This document shows, in pieces, positions 1 through 9,417 of a stretch of 32,613 bases of DNA. Location of the stretch: the NCBI GenBank assembly GCA_947463885.1, contig CANHUQ010000008.1:1-32613 (forward strand), written 5' to 3'. Made by a program: the position numbers and the translations under genes. The stretch's first letter is position 1. Every line of letters begins with the position of its first letter. A model generated the notes under the pieces. That model saw only the letters and a program-made list of their open reading frames with translations. It was not told the origin of the DNA and searched no databases. The stretch comes from Burkholderiales bacterium (GTDB lineage: Bacteria; Pseudomonadota; Gammaproteobacteria; Burkholderiales; Burkholderiaceae_E).

Positions 1-288
1 GACCGCGGTACCGGGCCGCAGCCACAGATGAAAAGTGTTGCCCAGGATGATGTGCGCACCGATCTCGCGCAGGTCCCGCGGGGCCATGGTCTTGACTGCA
101 CCGTAGGTGCCCACTGGCATGAAGATCGGGGTCGGCACCTCGCCATGATTGAGGCGAAGCGTCCCCGCGCGGGCATGGCCATCGGTGGCATGGACGGTGA
201 AGTCGAGGCCGTTGGCGGGCGGGCTGAAGGCGCGGCCTGGGGCGTGCGGATCCGGCTGCGCCACGCCGTGCTGCGATGACGGTGTCAT
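1..288 (-). CDS. tgt: Queuine tRNA-ribosyltransferase (partial, N-terminal part; continues off the left edge)
   Basis: Minus-strand translation from ATG at 288 reads [13 protein letters not shown]...[70 protein letters not shown], typical Tgt N-terminus. Start overlaps the queA stop (ATGA). Not in the supplied track because it is truncated. Confidence 0.93.
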   Translation of the reverse strand, partial: MTPSSQHGVAQPDPHAPGRAFSPPANGLDFTVHATDGHARAGTLRLNHGEVPTPIFMPVGTYGAVKTMAPRDLREIGAHIILGNTFHLWLRPGTAV

Positions 289-1373
289 GGCCTGCGCTCC
301 AGCAGCATCGCGTCGCCGTAGCTGAAGAATCGGTAGCGCTGCGCAATGGCATGTGCATAGGCGCTGCGGATGGTCGACAGGCCAGCGAAGGCGCTGACCA
401 GCATCATGAGCGTGGAGCGCGGCAGGTGAAAGTTGGTGACCAGCGCATCGACGACCCTGAAGCGGTAGCCGGGCCGAATGAAGATCGCGGTTTCGGCACG
501 GCCCGCATGGACGGTGCCGGTGTTGGTGGCGGCTGATTCCAGGGCACGCAGGGTGGTGGTCCCCAGCGCCACCACGCGGGCGCCGCGGGCGCGTGCCTGC
601 GCGATCGCAGCAGCGGTGTCGGCGCTGATGTCATAGTGCTCGGTATGCATGACGTGACGCTCGGGGTCGTCGTCGCGAATCGGTTGAAAGGTGCCCGCCC
701 CCACATGCAGGGTGAGCCAGGCCGTCTGAATGCCGCGCGCAGCCAGGGCCTCGAGCACGGCCGCATCCATGTGCAAACCAGCGGTGGGTGCTGCCACCGC
801 GCCGGGGTATCGGGCATACACGGTCTGATAGCGCTCGTCGTCCTGCGCATCAGGCGTGTGGTGGATATAGGGCGGCAGCGGCAGGCGTCCGTGGCGCTCC
901 AGCAGGGCCAGTACCGGCGTATCGAAGCGCAGTCCAAAAAAGGCGCCCTCGCGTGCGCGGACCGTGGCCTGCGCGCCCTCGAAGTGCAGCACGGAGCCAA
1001 TGGCAGGCGGATGGCTGGCGCGCACCATGGCAACGGCCTCGCATTCAGATTCGATCCGTTCGACCAGCAGTTCGACCTTGCCGCCGCTGGCCTTGTACCC
1101 GAAGAGGCGCGCCCGGATGACCCGTGTGTCGTTCATCACCAGCAGGTCGCCGGGCTCAAGCAGCGCGGGCAGGTCGGCAAAGACATGGTCGGTCAGCACG
1201 GGCTCGGGCAGCTCGGATCGCGGCGCCACGTCGTCAGCGGTCACGGTATCGCCGCCCGGCGGGCGAGGGCACACCCTCAGCAGGCGGGAGGCACTGCGCT
1301 GCGCAGCCGGAAACTGGGCGATCAGCTCCGTGGGCAACGCGTAGTCGAAATCAGACAGCGCGGAGGCGGACAT
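285..1373 (-). CDS. queA: S-adenosylmethionine:tRNA ribosyltransferase-isomerase
   Basis: 362 aa ORF with QueA hallmarks ([59 protein letters not shown]); overlaps tgt. Confidence 0.97.
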   Translation of the reverse strand: MSASALSDFDYALPTELIAQFPAAQRSASRLLRVCPRPPGGDTVTADDVAPRSELPEPVLTDHVFADLPALLEPGDLLVMNDTRVIRARLFGYKASGGKVELLVERIESECEAVAMVRASHPPAIGSVLHFEGAQATVRAREGAFFGLRFDTPVLALLERHGRLPLPPYIHHTPDAQDDERYQTVYARYPGAVAAPTAGLHMDAAVLEALAARGIQTAWLTLHVGAGTFQPIRDDDPERHVMHTEHYDISADTAAAIAQARARGARVVALGTTTLRALESAATNTGTVHAGRAETAIFIRPGYRFRVVDALVTNFHLPRSTLMMLVSAFAGLSTIRSAYAHAIAQRYRFFSYGDAMLLERRP

Positions 1374-2842
1374 CAGTTCTGCCGACGCAACACGCGCCCG
1401 GGGCGTGCCGTGGTGGCCGCTCCATTGCGCCAGACTGGCTCGCCGTTGACGATCACGGTGTCAATGCCACGCGCCGGGCGCGTCGGATGCGTGAAGTCGG
1501 CGGTATCGATGATGGTGTCGGCATCGAAGAGGCACAGGTCGGCGAAGGCGCCCGTCCGGATCGCGCCGCGATCGTGCAAGCGGAAACGCTGCGCTGACAG
1601 TCCGGTCATGCGGTGCACGGCTTCTTCCAGCGGGAACAGTTTCAGCTCACGGCAGTAGTGGCCCAGTACGCGCGGAAACGTGCCCCACAGCCGCGGGTGC
1701 GGATGCGCGTCCAGCGGCAGACCGTCGGAGCCGACCATCGCCGCAGGGTGCTTGAGGGCGGCCTGTACATCGGCCTCGTCCATGGTGAAGTAAATCGCGC
1801 CGGCCGGCTGCAGGCGATCGGCCGCTTCATGGACGCTTACGCCCCATTCTCGGGCGATGTCGGCCAGGTCTCTTCCGCCCACACCGGGGACGGCATCGGA
1901 CCAGGTCACCAGCACTTTCTCGGCCTGGTCGATGCGGGCGCGCAGCAGCACAGTGGAGCTGGCGATATAGGGGTAGACATCGAAGGCGATGTCCTGGGTG
2001 GCGCGCGCAGCGTCGATTTTGGGCAAGGTCTCGCGCATGCGACCGAAGTTGGGGCGCCCGCTGCACTTGTGATGCGACACGATCACTGCCGCCCCGGAAC
2101 GCTTGCCGATCTCGAAGGTTTCATCCAGCGCTTCCAGGATGTGCGCGCCTTCGTCACGCATGTGGGCGGTGTAGAGCCCGCCATGGCGGCCGAGCGGCTC
2201 GGCGATGCGGGCCACTTCGTCGGTGGTGGCCGCGGCAGCCGGCGGATAGAACAGCCCGCTTGAAAGACCGATGGCGCCCTGCTCCAGACAGGTATCGAGG
2301 AGTGTGCGCATCCGTTCGATCTCGGCGTCGGTAGCCGGCCGGTTCAGATCCTCGCCCATCGCCGCCAGCCGCAAGGTGGAATGCCCGATCAGGAAGGCGC
2401 TGTTGACCGCCGGATGCGCGGCCTCGACTTTGGCCGCCAGGCCCGCGAAATCGGCGGCGACATGGGCGGCGTCGCGCACGATCAGGCTGAGGAGCGCGGG
2501 CAACTGATCGGTCACGACTGGCGCAGCACTCGCGCCGCAGTTGCCACACACCACGGTGGTCACGCCCTGACTCACCTTCATCGCCATGCCAGGGTTGGTG
2601 ATCAGCGCGGTGTCGTCATGCGTGTGCACGTCGATGAAGCCGGGTGCCACGATCCGCCCGCCGGCGTCGATCTGCGTGTGGCCATGCAGCGCCGGGCCGG
2701 CCGCGGGATCGCCATGTCGGCGGATCGCGCTGATGCGATCGCCGGTCACGCCGATGTCTGCCCGATAGCGCGGCGCGCCGCTGCCGTCGATGACATCGCC
2801 CCCCAGAATGACCAGGTCGTGTGTTGTCTCGTGTGTCGTCAT
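1373..2842 (-). CDS. D-aminoacylase / N-acyl-D-amino-acid deacylase (amidohydrolase superfamily)
   Basis: Start [32 protein letters not shown]; amidohydrolase motif [53 protein letters not shown]. Trimmed from the 1373..3169 ORF because homology begins at the Met at 2842. Stop overlaps the queA start by 1 nt. Confidence 0.9.
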   Translation of the reverse strand: MTTHETTHDLVILGGDVIDGSGAPRYRADIGVTGDRISAIRRHGDPAAGPALHGHTQIDAGGRIVAPGFIDVHTHDDTALITNPGMAMKVSQGVTTVVCGNCGASAAPVVTDQLPALLSLIVRDAAHVAADFAGLAAKVEAAHPAVNSAFLIGHSTLRLAAMGEDLNRPATDAEIERMRTLLDTCLEQGAIGLSSGLFYPPAAAATTDEVARIAEPLGRHGGLYTAHMRDEGAHILEALDETFEIGKRSGAAVIVSHHKCSGRPNFGRMRETLPKIDAARATQDIAFDVYPYIASSTVLLRARIDQAEKVLVTWSDAVPGVGGRDLADIAREWGVSVHEAADRLQPAGAIYFTMDEADVQAALKHPAAMVGSDGLPLDAHPHPRLWGTFPRVLGHYCRELKLFPLEEAVHRMTGLSAQRFRLHDRGAIRTGAFADLCLFDADTIIDTADFTHPTRPARGIDTVIVNGEPVWRNGAATTARPGRVLRRQN

Positions 2843-2910
2843 GTTCCGTGCCGCCTGTCCTGTGCCGCCTGCAGCGAAAGGACTGAGTGTAGCGACCACG
2901 CTGTCGACGC

Positions 2911-2957
2911 GGCCGTCTGTCGATTCCATGCAACGTGGTATGGCCGTTTGTCGATTC
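2911..2957. repeat. Pair of 16-bp direct repeats GGCCGTYTGTCGATTC (2911-2926 and 2942-2957), 31 bp start to start, in a divergent intergenic region
   Basis: ggccgtctgtcgattc and ggccgtttgtcgattc differ at one position; lies between divergent D-aminoacylase (start 2842) and DUF2946-like gene (start 3000). Confidence 0.6.
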
Positions 2958-2999
2958 TGTCCTGACGCGCCCCATCCGATCGGGTTAAGTTCTCGACCC

Positions 3000-3419
3000 A
3001 TGGCTCGCCTGAATCGCTCACGCTCTGTCTTCCTGACCCTGGTCTTCGCGCTGCTCTGGCAGGCGCTTGTGCCGGGGGGCGTGCTCGCGCGGGTGGCCGA
3101 TTCAACCGGTCCGCTGGGCGGGCTTGGGCTCAGCGACATCTGTTTTGGCGATGCGCATCGCGCCCCCATAGGCCTGACAGCGTCCGATGCGGCGACTGTG
3201 CAAGCCGATGAGTCGGCCCCTGCCCATGCCGGTCATGCGGGGCATTGCGCCCTGTGCGGGGTGTCGGCCGCACCCTCAACGCCGAGCGGCGATCCAGCGC
3301 TCACCCATGTCCAGGCACCCGGTGGCACGCTCGTCGCCCGCGCCGAGCCTGCGACGCCGCCCTCGTCGGCCGACTGGCGAACCCCGGAGTCTCGCGGACC
3401 ACCCGTCTCGATCCACTGA
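3000..3419 (+). CDS. DUF2946-like small secreted/membrane protein with HxGHCALC motif
   Basis: MARLNRSRSVFLTLVFALLWQALVPGGVLA... hydrophobic N-terminus, then AHAGHAGHCALCGV, the short Cys/His motif arrangement seen in DUF2946 proteins. ATG at 3000 is in frame with the 2790 ORF. Confidence 0.65.
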   Translation: MARLNRSRSVFLTLVFALLWQALVPGGVLARVADSTGPLGGLGLSDICFGDAHRAPIGLTASDAATVQADESAPAHAGHAGHCALCGVSAAPSTPSGDPALTHVQAPGGTLVARAEPATPPSSADWRTPESRGPPVSIH

Positions 3420-3531
3420 CCGCCCTGCCGTGCCCGGATGGGCTGCGGCCACTTGGCTCGCCTGCTCTCTCGCGGGCCACCCCTCAGTGACTCATGACGA
3501 CGCCCGATCCCTCGGGCCAGGATGCTCTGCC

Positions 3532-5811
3532 ATGCCCTCGACTTCTATTGCCAAACATCAGTTTGCTCGATCTGACTCGCGCCGCACGCGTCGCGGTCCA
3601 TCGACGCCCACTGCCCAGCCCGCCCTGTCCCGCGATCGTGCGGCCCATCGAGCCGGGCCGGGCGCCGGCACCTTTAAATTACTGACCCTGACGCTCGCCC
3701 TCAGCGGCCTGCCCGGCATGACCTGGGCTCAGCAGGCAGGTCCTGCCGCCGACGGCGCGCAGCCCGGCCCGCTGCAGGAAGTGGTGATCACGGGCACCCG
3801 CGAAGCGGAAGCCCTCTCGCGCACGGCCGCTTCGGTGGGCGTCATCCGGGAAGACACCATTCGGCGCACCATGCCGGCCCATCCCTCGCAGCTGCTTGGG
3901 CAGATCCCGGGTGTGGCGGTGGCGGTCACCAACGGCGAAGGCCACACCACGGCGATCCGTCAGCCCTTCACCACCGCGCCGGTCTACCTCTATCTGGAAG
4001 ACGGCATCCCGATTCGGGCCACGGGTTTTTTCAATCACAACGCGCTGTATGAAGTGAACCTGCCGCAGGCGGGCCGGGTCGAAGTGACTCGAGGCCCTGG
4101 CACGGCGCTGTACGGGTCTGACGCCATCGGCGGCATCGTCAATGTCATGACCCGGCCACCGGCCCGCGAATTCGGGGCGGATGCGCGCGCTGAACTCGGC
4201 GGCCATGGCTGGTGGCGGGTGCTGGCCGGGTTCGATACCGGCATCGGCGCCTGGGGTGGCGTGCGCGCCGATCTGAACTTCACGCATACCGACGGCTGGC
4301 GCGACGCCACGTCCTACAACCGGCAAAGCGGCACGCTGCGCTGGGATGCCGCTGCGGGCGATGCCACCGCGGTGCGCACCACCTTTGGTTTTTCGCGCAT
4401 CGACCAGCAAACCGGCGCCAATTCGCCGCTGCCGCTGAACGATTACCTGAACCGGCCCACCACCAACTACCGGCCGATCGCGTTTCGCAAGGTCGATGCG
4501 CTGCGGCTGTCCAGCCAGTGGGACCATGAACTGGCGGGTGGCGGCCTGCTGTCAGTGACGCCCTATTTGCGTCACAACTCCATGAACCTGCTGGCATCGT
4601 TCAGCCTGCCCTCCGATCCGACGGTCTATACCGGAGAGAATCAGTCGTATGGTGTAGCCGCCAAGTGGCGCCAGGACTGGGGCGGAGCGATGCAGCCCAG
4701 GCTGATCGCTGGCGTCGATCTGGAGGCCAGCCCGGGCGGTCGCAAGGAAGACCGCATCAGCCCCACGGTGAGCGGCACCGGTGCGTCGCGGCTGTATAGC
4801 GCCTACACGGTGGGTTCGCGGGTGTACGACTACGACGTGAATTTCCGCGCGGCTTCGCCCTATGTGCACGGCGAAATCTCGCCGCTGGAGCAGTTGCGCG
4901 TGAGCGCTGGCCTGCGCTACGACCATCTCTCTTATGCCTTCGATAACCGCATTGACGCCCCGGCCATCAGGGCGACCGGCACCACCGCCTGGTACGGCCA
5001 GGTGGGCGACACCTCAGTGAGTTTTTCGCAGTGGAGCCCCAAGTTCGGCGCCACCTGGGCGTTCAATCCGACGCACAGCGGCTGGGTCGGTTACAGCCAC
5101 GGGTTTCGCGCGCCGTCGGAATCACAATTGTTTCGCCCGTCGGTCGCAACCAGTGCGACGGCGGCCACGGCGCTGGCCGGGTTGTCGGTGGGTCTGAAGC
5201 CCATTCAGGCCGATCAGGTGGAGCTCGGGTTTCGCGGCGCTCAAGGCGCGCTGTCGTACGAGACCGTGGTCTACGACCTGACCAAGCGTGACGACCTGGT
5301 CTCGCAGCGCGATCTGAGCACCAACGTCACCACCAACGTCAACGCCGGCAAGACCACCCATCGCGGGATCGAAATCGGTCTGGGCTGGGCCTTCCATTCG
5401 GCCTGGCGAGTCGACACAGCGTTTTCTTATGCTGTCCACCGCTACGCGGACTGGGTGACTGCCACGGCCGATTTCAGTGGCAAGGAAATGGAGGCGGCTC
5501 CCCGAGTCATGGCCAACACGCGGCTGACCTGGATGCCCGGGCCAGCGCAATTCGTGCAGTTCGAGTGGGTGAAGATCGGCTCGTATTTTTTGGAGGCCAG
5601 CAATTCGCCCACCTACGGTAAATACGCGGGGCATGACCTCTTCAATTTGCGCGCGGCCTGGGCACTCACCAAGCGATTGGGCGTGTTTGCCCGGCTCGAC
5701 AATCTGACCGACAAACGCTGGGCCGACAGTGCGCAGGTGAGCTCGAACACCGCGGTGTATTCGCCAGGCCTGCCACGGACCTTCTACGCAGGCATCGACG
5801 TCAAATGGTGA
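3532..5811 (+). CDS. TonB-dependent outer-membrane receptor
   Basis: LQEVVITGTREAEAL (TonB-box/plug start), PSQLLGQIPGVAV, VEVTRGPGTALYGSDAIGGIVNVMTRPP, C-terminal beta-barrel ending RLDNLTDKRWADS...GLPRTFYAGIDVKW. Start uncertain: the frame is open from 3187 but the upstream part overlaps the DUF2946-like gene. Confidence 0.92.
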   Translation: MPSTSIAKHQFARSDSRRTRRGPSTPTAQPALSRDRAAHRAGPGAGTFKLLTLTLALSGLPGMTWAQQAGPAADGAQPGPLQEVVITGTREAEALSRTAASVGVIREDTIRRTMPAHPSQLLGQIPGVAVAVTNGEGHTTAIRQPFTTAPVYLYLEDGIPIRATGFFNHNALYEVNLPQAGRVEVTRGPGTALYGSDAIGGIVNVMTRPPAREFGADARAELGGHGWWRVLAGFDTGIGAWGGVRADLNFTHTDGWRDATSYNRQSGTLRWDAAAGDATAVRTTFGFSRIDQQTGANSPLPLNDYLNRPTTNYRPIAFRKVDALRLSSQWDHELAGGGLLSVTPYLRHNSMNLLASFSLPSDPTVYTGENQSYGVAAKWRQDWGGAMQPRLIAGVDLEASPGGRKEDRISPTVSGTGASRLYSAYTVGSRVYDYDVNFRAASPYVHGEISPLEQLRVSAGLRYDHLSYAFDNRIDAPAIRATGTTAWYGQVGDTSVSFSQWSPKFGATWAFNPTHSGWVGYSHGFRAPSESQLFRPSVATSATAATALAGLSVGLKPIQADQVELGFRGAQGALSYETVVYDLTKRDDLVSQRDLSTNVTTNVNAGKTTHRGIEIGLGWAFHSAWRVDTAFSYAVHRYADWVTATADFSGKEMEAAPRVMANTRLTWMPGPAQFVQFEWVKIGSYFLEASNSPTYGKYAGHDLFNLRAAWALTKRLGVFARLDNLTDKRWADSAQVSSNTAVYSPGLPRTFYAGIDVKW

Positions 5812-7025
5812 TGGACCGACGATCCGTTCTGGGTGTCCTGATGGGAGCGCCGGGTCTGGCGCTCGCACAGGCCCGTGCACCAGGTAGCGGGCATAGCGGC
5901 GGGCATAGCGGCGGGCATGGCCGGCGCGACGCCCCGCGTGCAGGCCTGGCCTGTTCGGCGGCCTATGCGCCGGATGGCGCGCTGTGGGTAGTGGGGCTTG
6001 GCGAACAAGGCCGCCTCATGCTGCGCTCGAGTACCGATACCGGGCGCACCTGGGGCGCCCCTCAGTATCCGGACATTGGCGACGATCGGGTGGCCAGCGA
6101 TGGCGAAAGCCGGCCCAAGCTGGCCTTCGGGCCGCAGGGCTGGGTGGTCGCGGCCTGGACGCAACCGTTGGCCCGTCCTTACACCGGCGAGATCCGGATG
6201 ATCTGCTCGAGCGACGGCGGGCGCACGTTCGGTGCGCCGTTTACCGTGCATCAGGATCGACAGATCATCACGCACCGGTTTGAGTCGGTGCAGTTTGATG
6301 CACGGGGCCGCTTGCACGTGCTGTGGATCGACAAGCGCGACACCGAGCTGGCCCGCAGTGCTGGTCAGCCCTGGCGCGGCGCTGCGGTCTATCGGACCGT
6401 GTCACTGGACGGCGGGCGCAGCTTCGGCCCCGATACCCTGCTGGCCGCACACAGCTGTGAGTGCTGTCGCATCGCGCTGGCCCCTGCGCCTGATGGCGGG
6501 CTGGTCGCGCTGTGGCGCCACGTGTTCGAACCGAACCTGCGCGATCATGCCTTCATGCCGGTGGGCGAGCTGCGGGCGCCCCGCGGGTTGCCGGTGCGCG
6601 CGAGCCACGACGGCTGGGCCCTCGACGCCTGTCCGCATCATGGCCCGGGCCTCGCCCCGGCGGCCCGTGGCGGCTATCACGCGGTCTGGTTCGGTGACCG
6701 GGCCGGGCGCGCTGCAGTGCGCTACGGGCTGCTGGCTGCCGACGGCCAGCCCGCAGGCGAGCCGATCGAATTGCCCGATGCTACCGCCGAACATGCCGAC
6801 GTGATCGCCGACGGTCAGCGCGTGGCCGTGGTGTGGCGCATGTTCGATGGCCAGGCCTCCGTGCTCAAAGCCTGGGTCTCTGAGGACGATGGGCGGACGT
6901 TTCGCACGCAGGTGCTCGGCCGAACCACCGAAGATAACGACCATCCGCGCCTGGCCGGTCGCCCAGGTCAGGCGAGCGTCGTCTGGAGAACCCGCAAGGA
7001 GTGGCAGGTTGAACGCCTCTACTGA
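5811..7025 (+). CDS. Exported BNR/sialidase-like beta-propeller protein with His-rich N-terminus and CECC / CPHHGP motifs
   Basis: Repeated Asp-box-like SSTDTGRTWGAP, SSDGGRTFGAP, SLDGGRSFGPD, SEDDGRTFRT; N-terminal SVLGVLMGAPGLALAQA signal; HSGGHSGGHGRRD; HSCECCRIALAP; DACPHHGPGLAP. ATG at 5811 overlaps the receptor stop (5809-5811); ATG at 5805 is an alternative start. Confidence 0.8.
   Translation: MDRRSVLGVLMGAPGLALAQARAPGSGHSGGHSGGHGRRDAPRAGLACSAAYAPDGALWVVGLGEQGRLMLRSSTDTGRTWGAPQYPDIGDDRVASDGESRPKLAFGPQGWVVAAWTQPLARPYTGEIRMICSSDGGRTFGAPFTVHQDRQIITHRFESVQFDARGRLHVLWIDKRDTELARSAGQPWRGAAVYRTVSLDGGRSFGPDTLLAAHSCECCRIALAPAPDGGLVALWRHVFEPNLRDHAFMPVGELRAPRGLPVRASHDGWALDACPHHGPGLAPAARGGYHAVWFGDRAGRAAVRYGLLAADGQPAGEPIELPDATAEHADVIADGQRVAVVWRMFDGQASVLKAWVSEDDGRTFRTQVLGRTTEDNDHPRLAGRPGQASVVWRTRKEWQVERLY
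5889..5924 (+). repeat. Three imperfect 12-bp tandem units (gggcatagcggc) encoding HSGG-HSGG-HG(R)
   Basis: gggcatagcggc gggcatagcggc gggcatggccgg read directly. Confidence 0.8.
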
Positions 7026-7119
7026 TCTGCAAGGCAACAGGCTGACTGCTGCGCACCGGCCGAATCGTTCAGGCGGCGCGGGGCACACCCCCGTCCGGGC
7101 GTTGAATCCCGTGCGCGCT

Positions 7120-7641
7120 ATGAATAATAGGTGGCTCAATCATGGGTGGCTCGTGTGCGTGGCCCTGCTCTGGCCGCTCCTGACCGGGGTGGCTTGGGGG
7201 CATCCGCCGCCCGAACGCTTTGATGTGCAGACCTGGTCAACCCTGCGCGCAGAGGTCCGCCGGCCCGCGATCGTGGTGTTCACCACGGCCCATTGCCCGA
7301 CCTGCCCTGAAGTGTTTTCCCGCATCGCGCAGTGGCGCGCCAGTCAGATGCCAGGTGCGCCGCTCATGGCGGTCCTGATGGATGGCCACGATCCGTCCGT
7401 GCCCGATCCCACCGCCACCACCGCCCAACGCCATCTGCGTGTGGCCGACCGGCTCTTCGCGTTTGAGGGGCCGCAGGCGGCGCTGCGCTACAGCGTCGAC
7501 CCGACCTGGCGCGGCGTGACGCCTTATGTGGCGCTGGTTCCGATGGCGGGCCCGGTGACCTTCTCGGCTGGCATTCCGAGCGAGTCGCAATGGGCGGCCT
7601 GGAAGGCATCAGCGACCCAGTCGGCACAGATTCGACGCTGA
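7120..7641 (+). CDS. Periplasmic thioredoxin-fold-like protein (CPTC motif)
   Basis: MNNRWLNHGWLVCVALLWPLLTGVAWGHPPP signal peptide, then RPAIVVFTTAHCPTCPEVFSRIAQW (Trx-like CxxC). Start trimmed from the 6847 ORF. Confidence 0.75.
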   Translation: MNNRWLNHGWLVCVALLWPLLTGVAWGHPPPERFDVQTWSTLRAEVRRPAIVVFTTAHCPTCPEVFSRIAQWRASQMPGAPLMAVLMDGHDPSVPDPTATTAQRHLRVADRLFAFEGPQAALRYSVDPTWRGVTPYVALVPMAGPVTFSAGIPSESQWAAWKASATQSAQIRR

Positions 7642-7668
7642 CCGCAGGCTTGTGTATCGTCCGCGGGC

Positions 7669-9384
7669 ATGAACGACCCGCGCGACCTGCCTGCTGCTGT
7701 GCCCTCTGCCGGGAGTCCGAGCCCCGATCCGCTCGTACGCCACTTCAGGCAGATCCTGATGTGGCCCCTGCAGCTGATGCCGATCGAGGGTCTGGACGGG
7801 GAAGTGCCCCGCCACTGGGAATATCTTGATCGCTGCCCGGGCCTCAACGCCTGGGCCGAACTGGCCGATGAGTTCACGGTCGACCCGGCTGAATTCCAGG
7901 AGCGCCATTACCGGGAGTTCGCGACCTTTCTGCCCCATGTGCAGCGGTTTTTGTACGGTCAGGCGCAGTCGGTGGCCGGGCAGGTGGGCTATGGCGAGTC
8001 GCCCATCCGTATATTTCGCCGCGCCGATGTGGCGGCCTGCCGGATGCGCTTTGCCGACGGCGGCACGGTCGACTTCCATGTCCAGCATATCGATCTGTAC
8101 TTCTTTTTCGATATCGACATCGTCATGCTGGTGGTCGAAATCGATGCCGACGACCTGCCGTTGTCCCGCGCGCAGGAGGTGTTGTACCGCTTCGGACGAG
8201 CCTCGCCCGCCGGCTGGAACCCCGATGGCTCGGCACAGGCCTGCCTGCGCGGCTGCGAGTGGATCGGCCATGACGGGCAGGTGCTCGCCTGCTCTGACCT
8301 GGATGATCGGGCAGCCTACCTGCGCTATACCGGAAGCCACCGCGCACAGAACGTGGCGGCGCACTGGCGCTTTCTGCTCGAGCCCATGGTGTTGCACCAC
8401 TCCGAGCATGCTGGGCCGCTGCGCTATCGGCAGATCGAATACCACCGCATCCCCAAGCTGACCTACCTGTCGCTGGACGACCCGTTCGCGCTGTCCGAGA
8501 CCGATTTCGTGCGGCTGACGCTGGCCACCCGCGCCGAGCCCGGTCTGCCGCTGCCGCACTCGGCCGGCACGATCGACGAGGTCACGCGCACGATGTTCTA
8601 CGACCGGTTCTGGAACCCGGACCTGCGCGATGTGCGGGCCTCGATGCGCGTGACCTGCAACGGCCATGCGATGGCCATGGTGGGCTCTTCACGGCATGCG
8701 CTGTTTACCGATCCGCAGGCCGGCCTGCTTGGGCAGTTTCGGCATCAGTACTTTCTGGTCGGCCTGATCGCCCACTTTCACAAGGCGTCCTTGCTGAGCG
8801 TGTCGGATCAGCTGCTCTCCACCGTGTCCCTGCTCGACGTCGACGATCGCAGCTCGGCCAGGCAGTTTCGGACCAGCATCCGCAGCATCCGCGAAGCCTT
8901 CCTACGCTTTAACCACCGTTACTGGTTCCACGAGGTGTCCAACCAGAGCATGGCCCGTGACCTCTTCGAGCTCTGGCGCACCCATCTGCGCACCGAGGTG
9001 CTGTTCAAGGAGCTTCGCGAAGAGATCCTCGACATGGGCCAGTACCTGGACAGCGACGACGCCCGTCAGCACGGCGATGCGGTCCTGCGCCTGACCGTGG
9101 TCACCATCCTGGGCCTGATCGGCACCATTGCCACCGGTTTTATGGGGATGAACCTGATCGACGAGGCCGACAACCCTCTGCTGGTCAAGATCGGCTATTT
9201 CGCCGCCGTCCTGCTGCCCACGCTGGCGCTCACCATGCTGACGGTGCGCTATTCCAAGGCCTTGTCCGAGCTCCTGGATGCGGTGGCGGACGATTCGCGC
9301 CGGGGCTGGAGCCAGCGCTGGCGCACCCTGCGTGAGATCGTGGCCGGTCGGCGCCGACGTCCTCCGGGGCTGCCGCGCGGCTGA
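7669..9384 (+). CDS. CorA-like (GMN-motif) putative divalent cation transporter with a long N-terminal domain
   Basis: 571 aa; C-terminus has two predicted TM helices with GFMGMNL directly after the first (TVVTILGLIGTIATGFMGMNLIDEADNP...IGYFAAVLLPTLALTML). Confidence 0.75.
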   Translation: MNDPRDLPAAVPSAGSPSPDPLVRHFRQILMWPLQLMPIEGLDGEVPRHWEYLDRCPGLNAWAELADEFTVDPAEFQERHYREFATFLPHVQRFLYGQAQSVAGQVGYGESPIRIFRRADVAACRMRFADGGTVDFHVQHIDLYFFFDIDIVMLVVEIDADDLPLSRAQEVLYRFGRASPAGWNPDGSAQACLRGCEWIGHDGQVLACSDLDDRAAYLRYTGSHRAQNVAAHWRFLLEPMVLHHSEHAGPLRYRQIEYHRIPKLTYLSLDDPFALSETDFVRLTLATRAEPGLPLPHSAGTIDEVTRTMFYDRFWNPDLRDVRASMRVTCNGHAMAMVGSSRHALFTDPQAGLLGQFRHQYFLVGLIAHFHKASLLSVSDQLLSTVSLLDVDDRSSARQFRTSIRSIREAFLRFNHRYWFHEVSNQSMARDLFELWRTHLRTEVLFKELREEILDMGQYLDSDDARQHGDAVLRLTVVTILGLIGTIATGFMGMNLIDEADNPLLVKIGYFAAVLLPTLALTMLTVRYSKALSELLDAVADDSRRGWSQRWRTLREIVAGRRRRPPGLPRG

Positions 9385-9417
9385 CTCCGACGCCCCGTAC
9401 CCTGACGCCGGCTGATG

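Noticed and set aside
636-1658. 340-aa plus-strand ORF antisense to queA/D-aminoacylase
   Set aside because: Antisense to two confidently assigned genes, composition typical of high-GC shadow ORFs, no domain signature.
5889-5924. Short periodic repeat considered as a CRISPR-like array
   Set aside because: 12-bp in-frame coding units without spacers; it encodes an HSGG repeat.
7609-8667. 352-aa minus-strand ORF antisense to the CorA-like gene
   Set aside because: Shadow ORF; Ala/Arg/His/Gln-rich without recognisable family features.
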